From Bdellovibrionales bacterium (GTDB taxonomy: Bacteria; Bdellovibrionota; Bdellovibrionia; Bdellovibrionales; UBA1609): DNA of 38,418 nucleotides. Shown piece after piece: positions 17,392-27,267 of this stretch. Numbering within the stretch: the stretch's first letter is position 1; each line of letters starts with the position of its first letter. Location of the stretch: positions 1-38,418 of the forward strand of contig JABSOQ010000003.1 in the NCBI GenBank assembly GCA_013216195.1. Reading direction: 5' to 3'. A program made the translations under genes and the position numbers. The notes beneath the pieces are model-generated. The model saw only the letters and a program-made list of their open reading frames with translations. It did not search any database and was not told the origin of the DNA.

Positions 17392-19389
17392 ATGAAGTTC
17401 TATTTGGTAGTACAATCGGGCCCTCTCGAGGGAAAAGCCTTCCCAGTCAAGGGTGGTGAGATTATCGGCCGCGAGAAGGGCGACATCGTACTCTCAGACC
17501 CGAAGGTTTCGGGCAAACACGCCATTGTAAAAAAGACATTGCTTGGGAAACTGTATCTTCAGGATCAAAAATCAAAAAACGGAATCAAGGTAAATGGCCG
17601 CAGGACTGACAAAGTAACTCTAGAGCTCGGTGCTACTTTTCAAATCGGTGCCAATCAGTTTGAAGTTCGAGATAAAAGGCCTCGACCTAGCAGTAGCAAA
17701 GCTGGGCCCCCGATAAAGTCGCCTAGCCAACCTTCCAACAAAAGTGAATCTGAGCCTCTTGGCCCACCGTCTCTCAAGAAAATGGATATTGCGCAAGGAA
17801 GCTTGTCTTCGATACCTGGAATCAAACAAGCAGCCGACGAGTTTTCTCGGCAGAATAAAGAAGCTCCTGATGACCATGATTCTATCGACGACAGCACGGG
17901 CCCATTAACCGACCTTTCTCAAATTCAAGAGAAGCTTACCTCTACTGATTTCAAAAGGCCGCTCATTACCGATCCGTCTATAAGAGCTGATGTTGAATCT
18001 CAAAGCTTTGAGCAAGAGGAGAATCCTCAAGAGCTCGAACCAGCCCTCGACTCTTCACTGGAATTCAATGAAGAGGCCAGCCCGAATGCAGATCAAAATG
18101 AGCTTGAAGATGCCGAGCCAAGTACTCAGTTGATCAATGATGTTCTCGCAGACCTCGACCCTTTGTCTGAAGAGAGTGCGCGACCCGAACAGCAGACACT
18201 TAAAATCACCGTACAAAGTTCAAACGATGCAGATGGATCGACAAAGAAGATTGAACAGGAGATGGTGGCCGACGAAGGTTCCACTAAAACCATCGCTCAA
18301 GAGCCTTTTGATGACCAGTCTATTGAGAAAACAATAGTTACCAACCCTGACAAGAACCCCTATCTAAACCCAGACGATGAGACACCTTCAGATGCGTCTT
18401 TTGCACCAGAAGATTCTATCGATGAGCACAGTCTAAAATTCAACGACAGTGTAGATAGTTCTGAACCCTCTGGTGTTGAGACAGACGATTTGTCTTTTTC
18501 TGATGAAACCGTCTACTCACCTGCCGAAGAACCTAAGTCAGATCCATCGATTAGAATTGTGACATCAAACTCTCAGATCAAACCGGTAAAGCCTGAAACT
18601 CAAGATGAACAAATCGAAGCCGCGAAAGGCCCAAGCACCAAACCTAAAGATGATGCCGTAGAGATTGATGAAGATGAGACCATTGATGCCAAGGCACTCG
18701 CTGCAGATCCAGATGAAACTAAAAAGCCTGCCCCTAAACCTGCACCAAAACCCGCTGCTGAAGACGAATCGTTAGGTCTAGACAACAAGGGAGAGCTTTC
18801 TCTTTCAGGCCTGGTCTCTGAGGTGAAGAGTGACATCGTTGAAGTCAGCGAATCTCGTGCACCGGGTGGGCTAGGTGAAAAACCCAAGCCCAAAGAGCCT
18901 GAGTTTGAGGAACCTCAAGAAAACTCAAAGCCAGGCGCTTCTATTTCACTTCGAACACTGCATGAAAAAGAGCAATTTCAAGAGCATCACCCTCAGCAAA
19001 AAGAAAAGCGTCAGCGCTGGAATCACATTCTCGAAGGTTTTTCTCGAGATTGCGTCAGAGAAATAGGCTCTCAGCCTAAAAAGCTCGAACCCTTTCAAAA
19101 CACTATAAAGTTAACATTTTATAAGGGGATACAAGCCGAAACTGAGTGGCTTATCGGCTACGGCCCTAGATACGTGGGTAGAAAATCTCTCGATCTTCCG
19201 CTCACCGACGATAAGACCCCTGGAGATATCTCTTTCTCCTTTCATCCTCAGGGTGAAACCGCTATATTTCGGACACCTTTTCCTAAAGAGGTAAAGGTGA
19301 ATGGCAAAGCTATTAGTGAAGTTGAGGTTAAGAATGGTGACATCATCACTCTTAACCAAACTGAAATTGAGATCGAGATTTTGAGATGA
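17392..19389 (+). CDS. FHA-domain protein with long acidic linker and degenerate second FHA-like domain
   Basis: N-terminal FHA: GEIIGREKGDIVLSDPKVSGKHAIVKK..LYLQDQKSKNGIKVNGRRTDKVTLELGATFQIGANQFEV; C-terminal YVGRKSLDLPLTDDK...KVNGKAISEVEVKNGDIITLNQTEIEIEIL. GAGG SD favours the ATG at 17392 over 17386. Confidence 0.88.
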   Translation: MKFYLVVQSGPLEGKAFPVKGGEIIGREKGDIVLSDPKVSGKHAIVKKTLLGKLYLQDQKSKNGIKVNGRRTDKVTLELGATFQIGANQFEVRDKRPRPSSSKAGPPIKSPSQPSNKSESEPLGPPSLKKMDIAQGSLSSIPGIKQAADEFSRQNKEAPDDHDSIDDSTGPLTDLSQIQEKLTSTDFKRPLITDPSIRADVESQSFEQEENPQELEPALDSSLEFNEEASPNADQNELEDAEPSTQLINDVLADLDPLSEESARPEQQTLKITVQSSNDADGSTKKIEQEMVADEGSTKTIAQEPFDDQSIEKTIVTNPDKNPYLNPDDETPSDASFAPEDSIDEHSLKFNDSVDSSEPSGVETDDLSFSDETVYSPAEEPKSDPSIRIVTSNSQIKPVKPETQDEQIEAAKGPSTKPKDDAVEIDEDETIDAKALAADPDETKKPAPKPAPKPAAEDESLGLDNKGELSLSGLVSEVKSDIVEVSESRAPGGLGEKPKPKEPEFEEPQENSKPGASISLRTLHEKEQFQEHHPQQKEKRQRWNHILEGFSRDCVREIGSQPKKLEPFQNTIKLTFYKGIQAETEWLIGYGPRYVGRKSLDLPLTDDKTPGDISFSFHPQGETAIFRTPFPKEVKVNGKAISEVEVKNGDIITLNQTEIEIEILR

Positions 19390-20273
19390 ATAAAACCCCT
19401 AAAAAGGTCGGCTACTTTAAAAGCTACGATGGTACCAAAATCTACTACGAAGTACGTGGAGAGGGTAAGCCGATCGTTCTATGTTATGGGATTGGCTGCC
19501 TAATCAATCACTGGAACCACCAAGTAAAGTACTTCTCTAAAGGCTACCAAACCATCGTTTTTGATTACAGAGGACATCATAAATCAGATTCACCTGAAGA
19601 TAGATCTCAGTTGAGTTTCGATGCTCACGCTCAAGACCTTCATGCACTTCTTAACCATCTGCAGATCAAAAAGGCTAGCTTCTGGGGTCACAGCTGGGGT
19701 GTTCAAGTTCTCATTAGAACCTATGACATGTTTCCAGAGATTTTTGAAAACCTTGTTTTTGTAAATGGCTTTATGAGAAACCCGATTAGTGGAATGTTTG
19801 GCAGTGACATGGCCGAGTCTTTCTTTCAGCTCTTCAAGTCTGGCTACAATGTGTTGCCTGAATCTTTGGGCTATCTCTGGAGAGCCGGCGTTACCAATCC
19901 CTTGGCGGTTCAGTTCAGTGCTCTAGCAGGTGGCTTCAATATTGAGCTCACAAAGCTTAGCGACATTGAAATCTATGCCCGAGGTTTGACCTCGATGGAT
20001 CTTAAATCTTTCATAGAGCTGTTTGACTATATGATGAAATACGACGGCTCGCCTGTACTCGAGCGCATCAAAGTACCCTGCTTGATTATTGGTGGTACGA
20101 AAGACAGTGTCACACCACAGACTTTTCAAGAAGAAATGCACTTGAAGATTAAAGGCTCACAGTTTCTTATGATTCCGTATGGTTCTCACTGTACTCAGTT
20201 AGATATGCCCGATTTCGTGAACCTCAAAATCGATCAATTTTTGCTCAAAAACAAGTTTACACCAACAAACTGA
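19386..20273 (+). CDS. Alpha/beta hydrolase
   Basis: YDGTKIYYEVRGEGKPIVLCYGIG, FDYRGHHKSD, GHSWGVQVL (nucleophile elbow), IIGGTKDSVTP, GSHCTQLD; ATGA overlap with the FHA gene. Confidence 0.9.
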   Translation: MNKTPKKVGYFKSYDGTKIYYEVRGEGKPIVLCYGIGCLINHWNHQVKYFSKGYQTIVFDYRGHHKSDSPEDRSQLSFDAHAQDLHALLNHLQIKKASFWGHSWGVQVLIRTYDMFPEIFENLVFVNGFMRNPISGMFGSDMAESFFQLFKSGYNVLPESLGYLWRAGVTNPLAVQFSALAGGFNIELTKLSDIEIYARGLTSMDLKSFIELFDYMMKYDGSPVLERIKVPCLIIGGTKDSVTPQTFQEEMHLKIKGSQFLMIPYGSHCTQLDMPDFVNLKIDQFLLKNKFTPTN

Positions 20274-20303
20274 GCTGTATCTAACTACTCAGCCCACGAA
20301 GCT

Positions 20304-20366
20304 GACTTGTGACTTGTGACTTGTGACTTGTGACTTGTGACTTGTGACTTGTGACTTGTGACTTGT
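20304..20366. repeat. Tandem heptamer repeat (GACTTGT)9
   Basis: Nine exact consecutive copies counted directly in the sequence. Confidence 0.98.
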
Positions 20367-20375
20367 GTTGACCAC

Positions 20376-20407
20376 AAAAAAAAGGGAGGTGCAAACCTCC
20401 CTTTTAA
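20376..20407. terminator. Bidirectional rho-independent terminator between convergent genes
   Basis: AAAAAAAAGGGAGGT-GCAA-ACCTCCCTTTTAAAA; 11-bp perfect stem. Confidence 0.88.
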
Positions 20408-20430
20408 AATTCTCAATGTTGAGACCAAGA

Positions 20431-22080
20431 TTATCTGTAGGCAATCGCTTCAACATCAAAACCGTAACGGTTCACACTACCATCAGTAGTTAATCTCAAC
20501 GTTACTGTGTCACCTGTAATGATTGGTGAGAAACCACCATCGTGGCTACCACTCATTGTGCCAACAACTGCACCACTAGCATCGATGAACTCGACAGTGT
20601 CGTAGCTACGCTCAGTTTCGAAGCGGCTGAAAACCACAGCGATCTGAGAAGCACCTGGAACTGAAAGAGTCCACTCTTGCGAAGCATCGTTTGCGTACGG
20701 GTGATCAGTTGAAACTTGCTCAGCAACCTTCTCCCATCCCCAAGGATCATCTGGATCAACTGGAGCTGACTCATTGATCAAAGCGTAGTAAGCACTCACG
20801 ATACCACCAGAAGCGACTTTACCACGAACTGCACTTACAGGCTTAGTCGTATTGATAAGTCTGTCGCGAAGATCAGTCATTGTAATCTCTGGCTCGTTAG
20901 CTAGAACTAGAGCAGCTACACCAGAAACGTGAGGAGTTGCCATTGAAGTTCCAGACCAGCTTTTAAGACCATCAGGAGTAGTTGAAAGCACGTTCACACC
21001 TGGAGCAGCTACATCAACAGTAGTAGCACCGTAAGATGAGAAGCTTGCAAGACGACCGCGGCTGTCGATGGCAGCAACTGATACAATGTTATCAACATCA
21101 TATGTGGCTGGGTAAGTCGGGCGTGCGTCGTTGTTTTGACGGCTGTTACCAGCAGCTGCTGTAAACAAGATACCAGCTTCTTTTGCTCTGATGATTGAGT
21201 TTTTCAATTCTTCAGAGAAGCCACCGCCACCCCAAGAGTTTGACATCACATCAACACCCATAAGAGTTGCATAGTCGATAGACTTAATCGCACCTTCAAG
21301 AGTTCCGCCACCACGAGCAGTAAGAAACTTAATACCCATTAGTTTCACGTTCTGAGCAACACCAACGATTCCGATACCGTTGTTACCAGAAGCACCGATT
21401 GTTCCTGCACAGTGTGAACCGTGACCGTGATCATCCATTGGGTCAGAATCTTCGTTAGCGAAGTCCATACCATATATGTCATCAACGAATCCGTTACCGT
21501 CATCATCAACACCAGCTTCACCGTTAAGTTCGGCATCGTTTGTCCATACGTTTGGCACAAGATCGTCAATTGTGTAATCGACACCAGTATCGATAACTGC
21601 AATTACAACTTCGTCAGAACCTGTAGTGATCTCCCAAGCTTTAAGAGCATCTACGTCGATACCCGCAGAATTCAAACCGTCAGGTCTTGAATCAGTGTTA
21701 TGTAGACCCCAAAGAGCGTTGAACTCAGGATCGTTTGGAACAGTTGTTGGCTGTTCATCAGTGTCGATTGTGTAAATAAAGTTTGGCTCTGCGTTGGCGA
21801 CCATTGGGTTGCTTTTCAGTGTGCTAACTACGTAGTCTTCTCTTTCAAGAGGACTTCTCTTCACTACAACTAAGTTTTTGTCGAGACCGAAGCGCTCACC
21901 AACTTCTCCACCAAGAATTTGCGACAAAGGTGTCACATTTTGAGTGGCAATTGTTTCTTTAAGTCTAACGACGTATTCGCCTGGTACTGATTGTACGTTT
22001 GGTGCAGCTTGAGCAACACCAGCAAAGCCCAATACAGCTAAAAGTGCTCCAGCCGCTTGACCCCATCTTCCTTGAATCAT
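20431..22080 (-). CDS. Secreted subtilisin-like (S8) serine protease with CUB-like C-terminal domain
   Basis: Signal peptide; propeptide GEYVVRLKE..; VIAVIDTGVDYTIDDL (Asp), DDHGHGSHCAGTIGA (His), SWSGTSMATPHVSGVAALV (Ser); AGGGGGA SD. Confidence 0.95.
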   Translation of the reverse strand: MIQGRWGQAAGALLAVLGFAGVAQAAPNVQSVPGEYVVRLKETIATQNVTPLSQILGGEVGERFGLDKNLVVVKRSPLEREDYVVSTLKSNPMVANAEPNFIYTIDTDEQPTTVPNDPEFNALWGLHNTDSRPDGLNSAGIDVDALKAWEITTGSDEVVIAVIDTGVDYTIDDLVPNVWTNDAELNGEAGVDDDGNGFVDDIYGMDFANEDSDPMDDHGHGSHCAGTIGASGNNGIGIVGVAQNVKLMGIKFLTARGGGTLEGAIKSIDYATLMGVDVMSNSWGGGGFSEELKNSIIRAKEAGILFTAAAGNSRQNNDARPTYPATYDVDNIVSVAAIDSRGRLASFSSYGATTVDVAAPGVNVLSTTPDGLKSWSGTSMATPHVSGVAALVLANEPEITMTDLRDRLINTTKPVSAVRGKVASGGIVSAYYALINESAPVDPDDPWGWEKVAEQVSTDHPYANDASQEWTLSVPGASQIAVVFSRFETERSYDTVEFIDASGAVVGTMSGSHDGGFSPIITGDTVTLRLTTDGSVNRYGFDVEAIAYR

Positions 22081-22448
22081 CTTTCCCCCTAGCTCTCATC
22101 CCTGAGCAACAAGTTGGTTGGTTAATAAAGCATGTTTGAAACCACACTTCCGTTGGGTGATCTCCTAAACAGTTCCAAAATGGTACCAAAGGGTGGGTTA
22201 AACGGGAAAACAATTAGTCTGGGCAATAGTCCAGATTTCTTTAGCTTTGAGTCAGAAACCAGTTTCGAAATTATTGGCGCTATTGACGACTAAGTCAGAC
22301 TATATATTGAGAGTTTGGTTGGTTGTGATTTGTTATGTTCAATGGTTCTAACATTATGTTTTTTTGAGTTTCGACGCAGAGTATTTCTGTCATGAATTAC
22401 AGAAATTTCAGCTTAAAAACTCGAGCTTACATGTCTGGATTTGCGAGC

Positions 22449-22679
22449 CTAAACAAACTTTTTTATTGAGAGTTGTGACTTCTTTAGTGAATCAAAATCA
22501 AACTCGAGTTGCGCAGGTTTTGATTGATCGACAGATTTCGATTCGGGCATCGGGATAACTTCACCTTTTGTGCTTTCAAGTAAGTGCTTCTGCAAATTCT
22601 TTAAAAAAGCATCTTGAGTTGAAGACTTCGAATTTTTATTGAAGGCCATCTCTTTTAATATGTCTGATGCTTTTTTCAT
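22449..22679 (-). CDS. Small hypothetical protein
   Basis: 76 aa ORF MKKASDILKEMAFNKNSKSSTQDAFLKNLQKHL...; no recognised domain. Confidence 0.5.
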   Translation of the reverse strand: MKKASDILKEMAFNKNSKSSTQDAFLKNLQKHLLESTKGEVIPMPESKSVDQSKPAQLEFDFDSLKKSQLSIKKFV

Positions 22680-22879
22680 TTCTCAACTCCGGTTAGGCCG
22701 CCGAATGCGGCTGTGAAAGCCAAAACTTTCTTACAAACACCCTCGGCTAAAGTGCTATCGGTGACCGAGTTCTGTTTTGTTAGGATCAAAGTTGAGAGAA
22801 CTGAGTTGCATAAGATAAGACTCCAAAGGCACCAAAAGTGGTGAATCTTTTTACAATTTTCTCTAATTTAAGCAGATTA

Positions 22880-22888
22880 TGTGGATAA
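22880..22888 (-). promoter_or_regulatory. Consensus DnaA box TTATCCACA
   Basis: Plus strand TGTGGATAA at 22880-22888 is the exact complement of TTATCCACA. Confidence 0.45.
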
Positions 22889-23131
22889 CTCTGTGGGTTG
22901 GTGTTTACAACCACGGATATTTAGAATTCACGCAGGAAGCTAAACTAAATACAGTTCTTAAATTCTTATGCCCATATTTTTCGCTCTACAGTTATGTATC
23001 AGAGCATTTTGGCTGTCGACTAGTAACTTGATTCGTCAGAAATTTTGCCTTCAAATTCGACGCGTCAAAAATGATTTTGTCCTATTTTTTGTGCACCTTT
23101 GCTTCGGCAAACTGCGCTACCGAGCTGAGGA

Positions 23132-23563
23132 TCATGAGTAGACAGCGTAAATAAATATCGATGTGAGGCCCATCAAACACACTAGAATACACAAAACAAA
23201 GTAAGTGAGTGGAGCGTTAGCAGCCTTTAGATTATCGATTTCTTCATACTGGAGACTCAGTTTTCTTACCCGGACAAAACTCGCCTCTCCAGCTTGGTCT
23301 CTGCGTCTGTTTTCTATATAGACGACCGAGAGAGTCAGAAGCCCCTCGAAAGCTGAGAATACTGCCGCGACTCGAAAACTCCATAGCCCGAAGATGAAAG
23401 ATCCCGCACTGCTCGAATGATCTAACTCTTGTGAAAGAACCTCGAAGAAAAACTCACATAAAAAAACCAAACACAAAACTATGACAAAAACGTTCGCGGC
23501 CTTAAGGCCTACCTTCATGCTATTTGAAATGTGCCTTAAGTATTTAGTCGGATAGCTGAACAC
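23132..23563 (-). CDS. Hypothetical membrane protein (about 3 TM)
   Basis: 143 aa ORF with hydrophobic segments VFVIVLCLVFLCEFFF, AAVFSAFEGLLTLSVVYI, TYFVLCILVCLMGLTSIFIYAV. Confidence 0.55.
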   Translation of the reverse strand: MFSYPTKYLRHISNSMKVGLKAANVFVIVLCLVFLCEFFFEVLSQELDHSSSAGSFIFGLWSFRVAAVFSAFEGLLTLSVVYIENRRRDQAGEASFVRVRKLSLQYEEIDNLKAANAPLTYFVLCILVCLMGLTSIFIYAVYS

Positions 23564-23660
23564 ATACTAACGATACCAAGCAATTGCACCTGGGCAACCA
23601 AAGAACCTGTTTATAAACCTGATTCTTTGGACTCCTTGCCCTTTGCTAACTATCAAAGTT

Positions 23661-24434
23661 TTACTTCCTTCTTTGCAGGCCCGCCTTTAGGAAGTCTCTG
23701 TTCATTCGAGCAATGTTCTCTAGGCTGATCTCTTTCGGGCAAGTGGCCGAGCAAGCACCTGTGTTCGTACAAGCGCCAAAGCCCTCTTCATCCATTTGTG
23801 TGACCATCGCATGAGCTCTCTCTAAGCGTTCTGCCTGCCCTTGAGGTAGCAAAGCCAAGTGAGAGATTTTTGCTGATACAAAAAGGCTCGCAGAGGCGTT
23901 CTTACATGCCGCTACACATGCCCCGCAACCAATACAGGCTGCCGACATAAATGCTTCATCAGCATCAACTTTTGGTACCGGAATCGCATTCGCATCAGGA
24001 GCGTTACCCGTGCTCACTGACACATAACCGCCAGCTTGCATAATTCTATCGAAAGCTGATCTGTCGACAACGAGGTCTTTAATCACAGGGAAAGCCTTCG
24101 CTCTCCAAGGTTCAACCACAACGGTGTCGCCGTCTTTAAAACGTCTCATGTGAAGCTGACAAGTGGTTGTCGCTTTGTCGGGGCCGTGCGGGTTACCATT
24201 GATCACCATATTGCAAGAGCCACAAATGCCCTCTCGGCAATCGTGATCAAATTCAACCGGCTCTTTGCCCGAGTTGACAAGATCTTCGTTCACGACATCC
24301 ATCATCTCTAGAAAAGACATATCTGGAGAAACCGTTTCAGCAGTGTGCTCGATAAAATGACCCTGATCGCTTGGGCCATCTTGTTTCCAGATCTTCAACT
24401 TGATTTTCATTGTTTCTGTACTAGTTCCACCCAT
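23661..24434 (-). CDS. sdhB: Succinate dehydrogenase/fumarate reductase iron-sulfur subunit
   Basis: [70 protein letters not shown]. Start may be 24410. Confidence 0.95.
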   Translation of the reverse strand: MGGTSTETMKIKLKIWKQDGPSDQGHFIEHTAETVSPDMSFLEMMDVVNEDLVNSGKEPVEFDHDCREGICGSCNMVINGNPHGPDKATTTCQLHMRRFKDGDTVVVEPWRAKAFPVIKDLVVDRSAFDRIMQAGGYVSVSTGNAPDANAIPVPKVDADEAFMSAACIGCGACVAACKNASASLFVSAKISHLALLPQGQAERLERAHAMVTQMDEEGFGACTNTGACSATCPKEISLENIARMNRDFLKAGLQRRK

Positions 24435-24447
24435 AGTTTCGTTTTCC

Positions 24448-26373
24448 CTATTTGTAGCTACGCTGTGTGAGTTTCACATAATCAAACTTGAGGTCTTCTG
24501 TATGTCGCTCCCAAGACGGCTTCTCGCCCTCTTTCATTTCGAAGGCTGCCACATGACAGAAGTCTTCATCATTTCTCAATGCCTCATTCTCAGGAGTCTG
24601 ATGCTCTTCTCTGAAGTGGCCACCACAAGACTCTTCTCGAGCCAAGGCATCTCGCGCCATCAACTCGCCAAGTTCAAGTAAGTCAGCAATACGGCCTGCC
24701 TTCTCAAGCTGGTGGTTTTTGGTATTCTCTTCACCAGCAACACGGCCATCACTCCAGAACTTATCTCTAAGCGTCTGAATGTTTGTGATTGCCTCATTAA
24801 GACCCTCTTTGCTTCTCGACATACCAACTTGGTTCCACATGATTTTACCTAAATCTCTGTGGATATCGTCGATATGAGTCGAGCCTTTGAGACCAACCAA
24901 TGTGTTCATTCTGTTCTTCACATTGTTCTCTGCCTCAGCAAACTCAGGGTGGTCAGTAGTAATGTCTGCCATCTCTGTGCCCGCAATGTAATGACCGATA
25001 GTGTACGGGATCACAAAGTAGCCATCAGCCAAACCTTGCATAAGCGCCGAGGCACCTAGTCTGTTCGCACCGTGGTCAGAAAAGTTCGCTTCACCAGCTA
25101 CGTGCAAGCCAGGCAATGAGCTTTGTAAGTTATAATCAACCCACAGACCACCCATTGTGTAGTGAACGGCAGGGTAGATTCTCATTGGCATCTTGTAAGG
25201 GTTCTCGTCGGTGATCTTTTCATACATTTGAAAGAGGTTACCGTACTTCTCAGAAATCGTACTCTCACCATCTCTTTTGATTGCATCTAAAAAGTCGAGG
25301 TAAACAGCTTCTCCAGTAGGTCCAACCCCACGGCCTTCATCTACACGAAACTTGGCTTGTCTGGAAGCCACGTCTCGTGGCACCAGGTTACCAAAGCTAG
25401 GGTAGATACGTTCTAGGTAGTAATCACGCTCTGCCTCTGGGATATCATTCGGCTTACGCTTGTCACCTTTGTCTTTTGGAACCCAGACTCGCCCGTCGTT
25501 TCGTAGCGACTCCGACATCAGAGTCAGCTTAGATTGGTAATCACCCGATCTCGGAATACAAGTTGGGTGAATTTGTGTGAAGCAAGGGTTTGCAAAGAAA
25601 GCACCTTTTTTGTGACATCGCCAGGCAGCTGTCACATTTGAATTCTTGGCGTTTGTTGAAAGGTAATAAACGTTTCCGTAACCACCTGTCGCCAATACAA
25701 CTGCATCCGCAACATGTCTTTCGATCTTACCCGTTGTAATGTCTCGGGTGATGATTCCACGCGCTTTGCCACCAACAACTACCACATCTAGCATTTCGTG
25801 ACGGTTATGCATTTGGACTTTGCCGGCATTGATCTGTCTGTTCAGAGCAGAGTAAGCCCCTAGCAAAAGCTGCTGACCAGTCTGCCCTCTGGCATAAAAG
25901 GTTCGAGAGACCTGAGCGCCACCAAAAGACCGGTTGGCCAATAGCCCACCGTAGTCACGCGCAAACGGCACACCTTGAGCCACACAGGTGTCGATAATGT
26001 GGTTCGAAATTTGAGCTAATCTATAAACATTACTTTCTCTAGACCGAAAATCTCCACCTTTCACAGTGTCGTAGAACAACCTAAAGATTGAATCACCGTC
26101 GTTGGGATAGTTTTTAGCAGCGTTGATTCCACCCTGTGCAGCAATTGAGTGAGCTCGCCTTGGTGAATCGAGAATACCAAAAGTTTTAACGTTGTAACCC
26201 AACTCGGCCATTGTTGCAGAGGCTGAAGCGCCCGCCAGGCCAGTACCTACCACGATAACTGTGTGTTTTCTTTTGTTAGCTGGGTTCACAAGTTTCATCG
26301 AGAAACGATGCTTGTCCCATCTCTCTTCAATATTGCCTGTTGGCTCGTTCGAATTAAGTTTAGGATGTGCCAT
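24448..26373 (-). CDS. sdhA: Succinate dehydrogenase/fumarate reductase flavoprotein subunit
   Basis: [118 protein letters not shown]. Confidence 0.97.
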   Translation of the reverse strand: MAHPKLNSNEPTGNIEERWDKHRFSMKLVNPANKRKHTVIVVGTGLAGASASATMAELGYNVKTFGILDSPRRAHSIAAQGGINAAKNYPNDGDSIFRLFYDTVKGGDFRSRESNVYRLAQISNHIIDTCVAQGVPFARDYGGLLANRSFGGAQVSRTFYARGQTGQQLLLGAYSALNRQINAGKVQMHNRHEMLDVVVVGGKARGIITRDITTGKIERHVADAVVLATGGYGNVYYLSTNAKNSNVTAAWRCHKKGAFFANPCFTQIHPTCIPRSGDYQSKLTLMSESLRNDGRVWVPKDKGDKRKPNDIPEAERDYYLERIYPSFGNLVPRDVASRQAKFRVDEGRGVGPTGEAVYLDFLDAIKRDGESTISEKYGNLFQMYEKITDENPYKMPMRIYPAVHYTMGGLWVDYNLQSSLPGLHVAGEANFSDHGANRLGASALMQGLADGYFVIPYTIGHYIAGTEMADITTDHPEFAEAENNVKNRMNTLVGLKGSTHIDDIHRDLGKIMWNQVGMSRSKEGLNEAITNIQTLRDKFWSDGRVAGEENTKNHQLEKAGRIADLLELGELMARDALAREESCGGHFREEHQTPENEALRNDEDFCHVAAFEMKEGEKPSWERHTEDLKFDYVKLTQRSYK

Positions 26374-27048
26374 TTAAGACCCCTTATGAAATAGAAAAAC
26401 GTAAACTGGCTGAGCAATAAAGCCTCCAACAACGACTAGCGCATAAAGCAGACTGATCGTCTTTAACATTGGAGTGTATTTTGGATGGTTAACCCCGAGT
26501 GTCTGAAAGGCCGAGGCAACACCGTGCTTAACATGAAAGCCCAAAATCAAAAGCGCCACAAAGTAACCACCCACATACGCTGGCGACTGAAAAACCTCTA
26601 TAACCAATCGATGCAAATCTCTGATTGTTTCGCCGTCGTATGTAACATAGTAGATTGTACCAAACTTAAAGGTATTGAGATGCAATATAACGAAAACTAG
26701 TATGAGAAGGCCCTGTGCCCACAGTGTCTTTTGTACCGCAGTAGTAGCTTTTTCGCCGGAAGCAGCTACGTGGTACTTCTGAGGTCGTGCTTGGTTATTT
26801 TTGATGGTCAACTGAATTGCTTTAGCTAAATGAGCCACGAAAATGACTATTAAGCCCGCCTCTGCGATATAGATGGCTGGGTTTGAGATCAGGGCATGAC
26901 CATATTTGTTGTAGGCCTCGGCACTTACAAACATGAGCATGATACCTGCCATGTGAGCTACCAAAAACAAGGCAAATGACAAGCCTGTAATGCCCACAAG
27001 GGTTTTGCCACCAATGGTTGATTTCATAATACGCATGAACAGTTCCAT
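26374..27048 (-). CDS. sdhC: Succinate dehydrogenase cytochrome b subunit (b558-type)
   Basis: STIGGKTLVGITGLSFALFLVAHMAGIMLMF, multiple TM, HLNTFKFG, HVKHGVASAFQTLG. GGGAGTC SD supports start 27048. Confidence 0.9.
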   Translation of the reverse strand: MELFMRIMKSTIGGKTLVGITGLSFALFLVAHMAGIMLMFVSAEAYNKYGHALISNPAIYIAEAGLIVIFVAHLAKAIQLTIKNNQARPQKYHVAASGEKATTAVQKTLWAQGLLILVFVILHLNTFKFGTIYYVTYDGETIRDLHRLVIEVFQSPAYVGGYFVALLILGFHVKHGVASAFQTLGVNHPKYTPMLKTISLLYALVVVGGFIAQPVYVFLFHKGS

Positions 27049-27267
27049 AAGACTCCCGAATGACTTCACAATATTCAGTGGATTTGTCAGTTAACTTACA
27101 TTAAGGGCCCTAGGAGGTCTACGTTTCGTTTCAAAGTCTGAAATCTAGTGACATATACATGTTGCGCCGACCCCATGCTGTATTGCGAATGTTGCTTTCA
27201 ATGAAATGAAAGTCTATACCCGAGACCGTCGGGGCAATCCCCTTATTAACTTTTCACGGGAGTACAT

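Noticed and set aside
17620-17897. Minus-strand ORFs opposite the FHA gene
   Set aside because: Shadow ORFs of a confidently coding plus-strand gene.
20304-20366. Tandem repeats as a CRISPR array
   Set aside because: Units are 7 bp, contiguous, with no spacers.
21421-21690. Plus-strand 89-aa ORF inside the subtilase gene
   Set aside because: Overlaps the conserved catalytic region of the protease on the opposite strand.
22449-22679. Small ORF as DUF721/DciA-like
   Set aside because: Too short and lacks the conserved Trp-containing DUF721 core; kept as hypothetical.
22880-22888. Chromosomal origin at the DnaA box
   Set aside because: Only one consensus box seen, with no AT-rich unwinding element or dnaA/dnaN neighbours in the window.
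23598-23630. CCAAAGAA...TTCTTTGG inverted repeat downstream of sdhB as a unique regulatory element
   Set aside because: Position fits an ordinary 3' hairpin of the sdh operon; only an 8-bp stem and no further support.
26374-27048. Missing sdhD as an anomaly
   Set aside because: The SdhC resembles the single-anchor cytochrome b558 type, which does not need SdhD.
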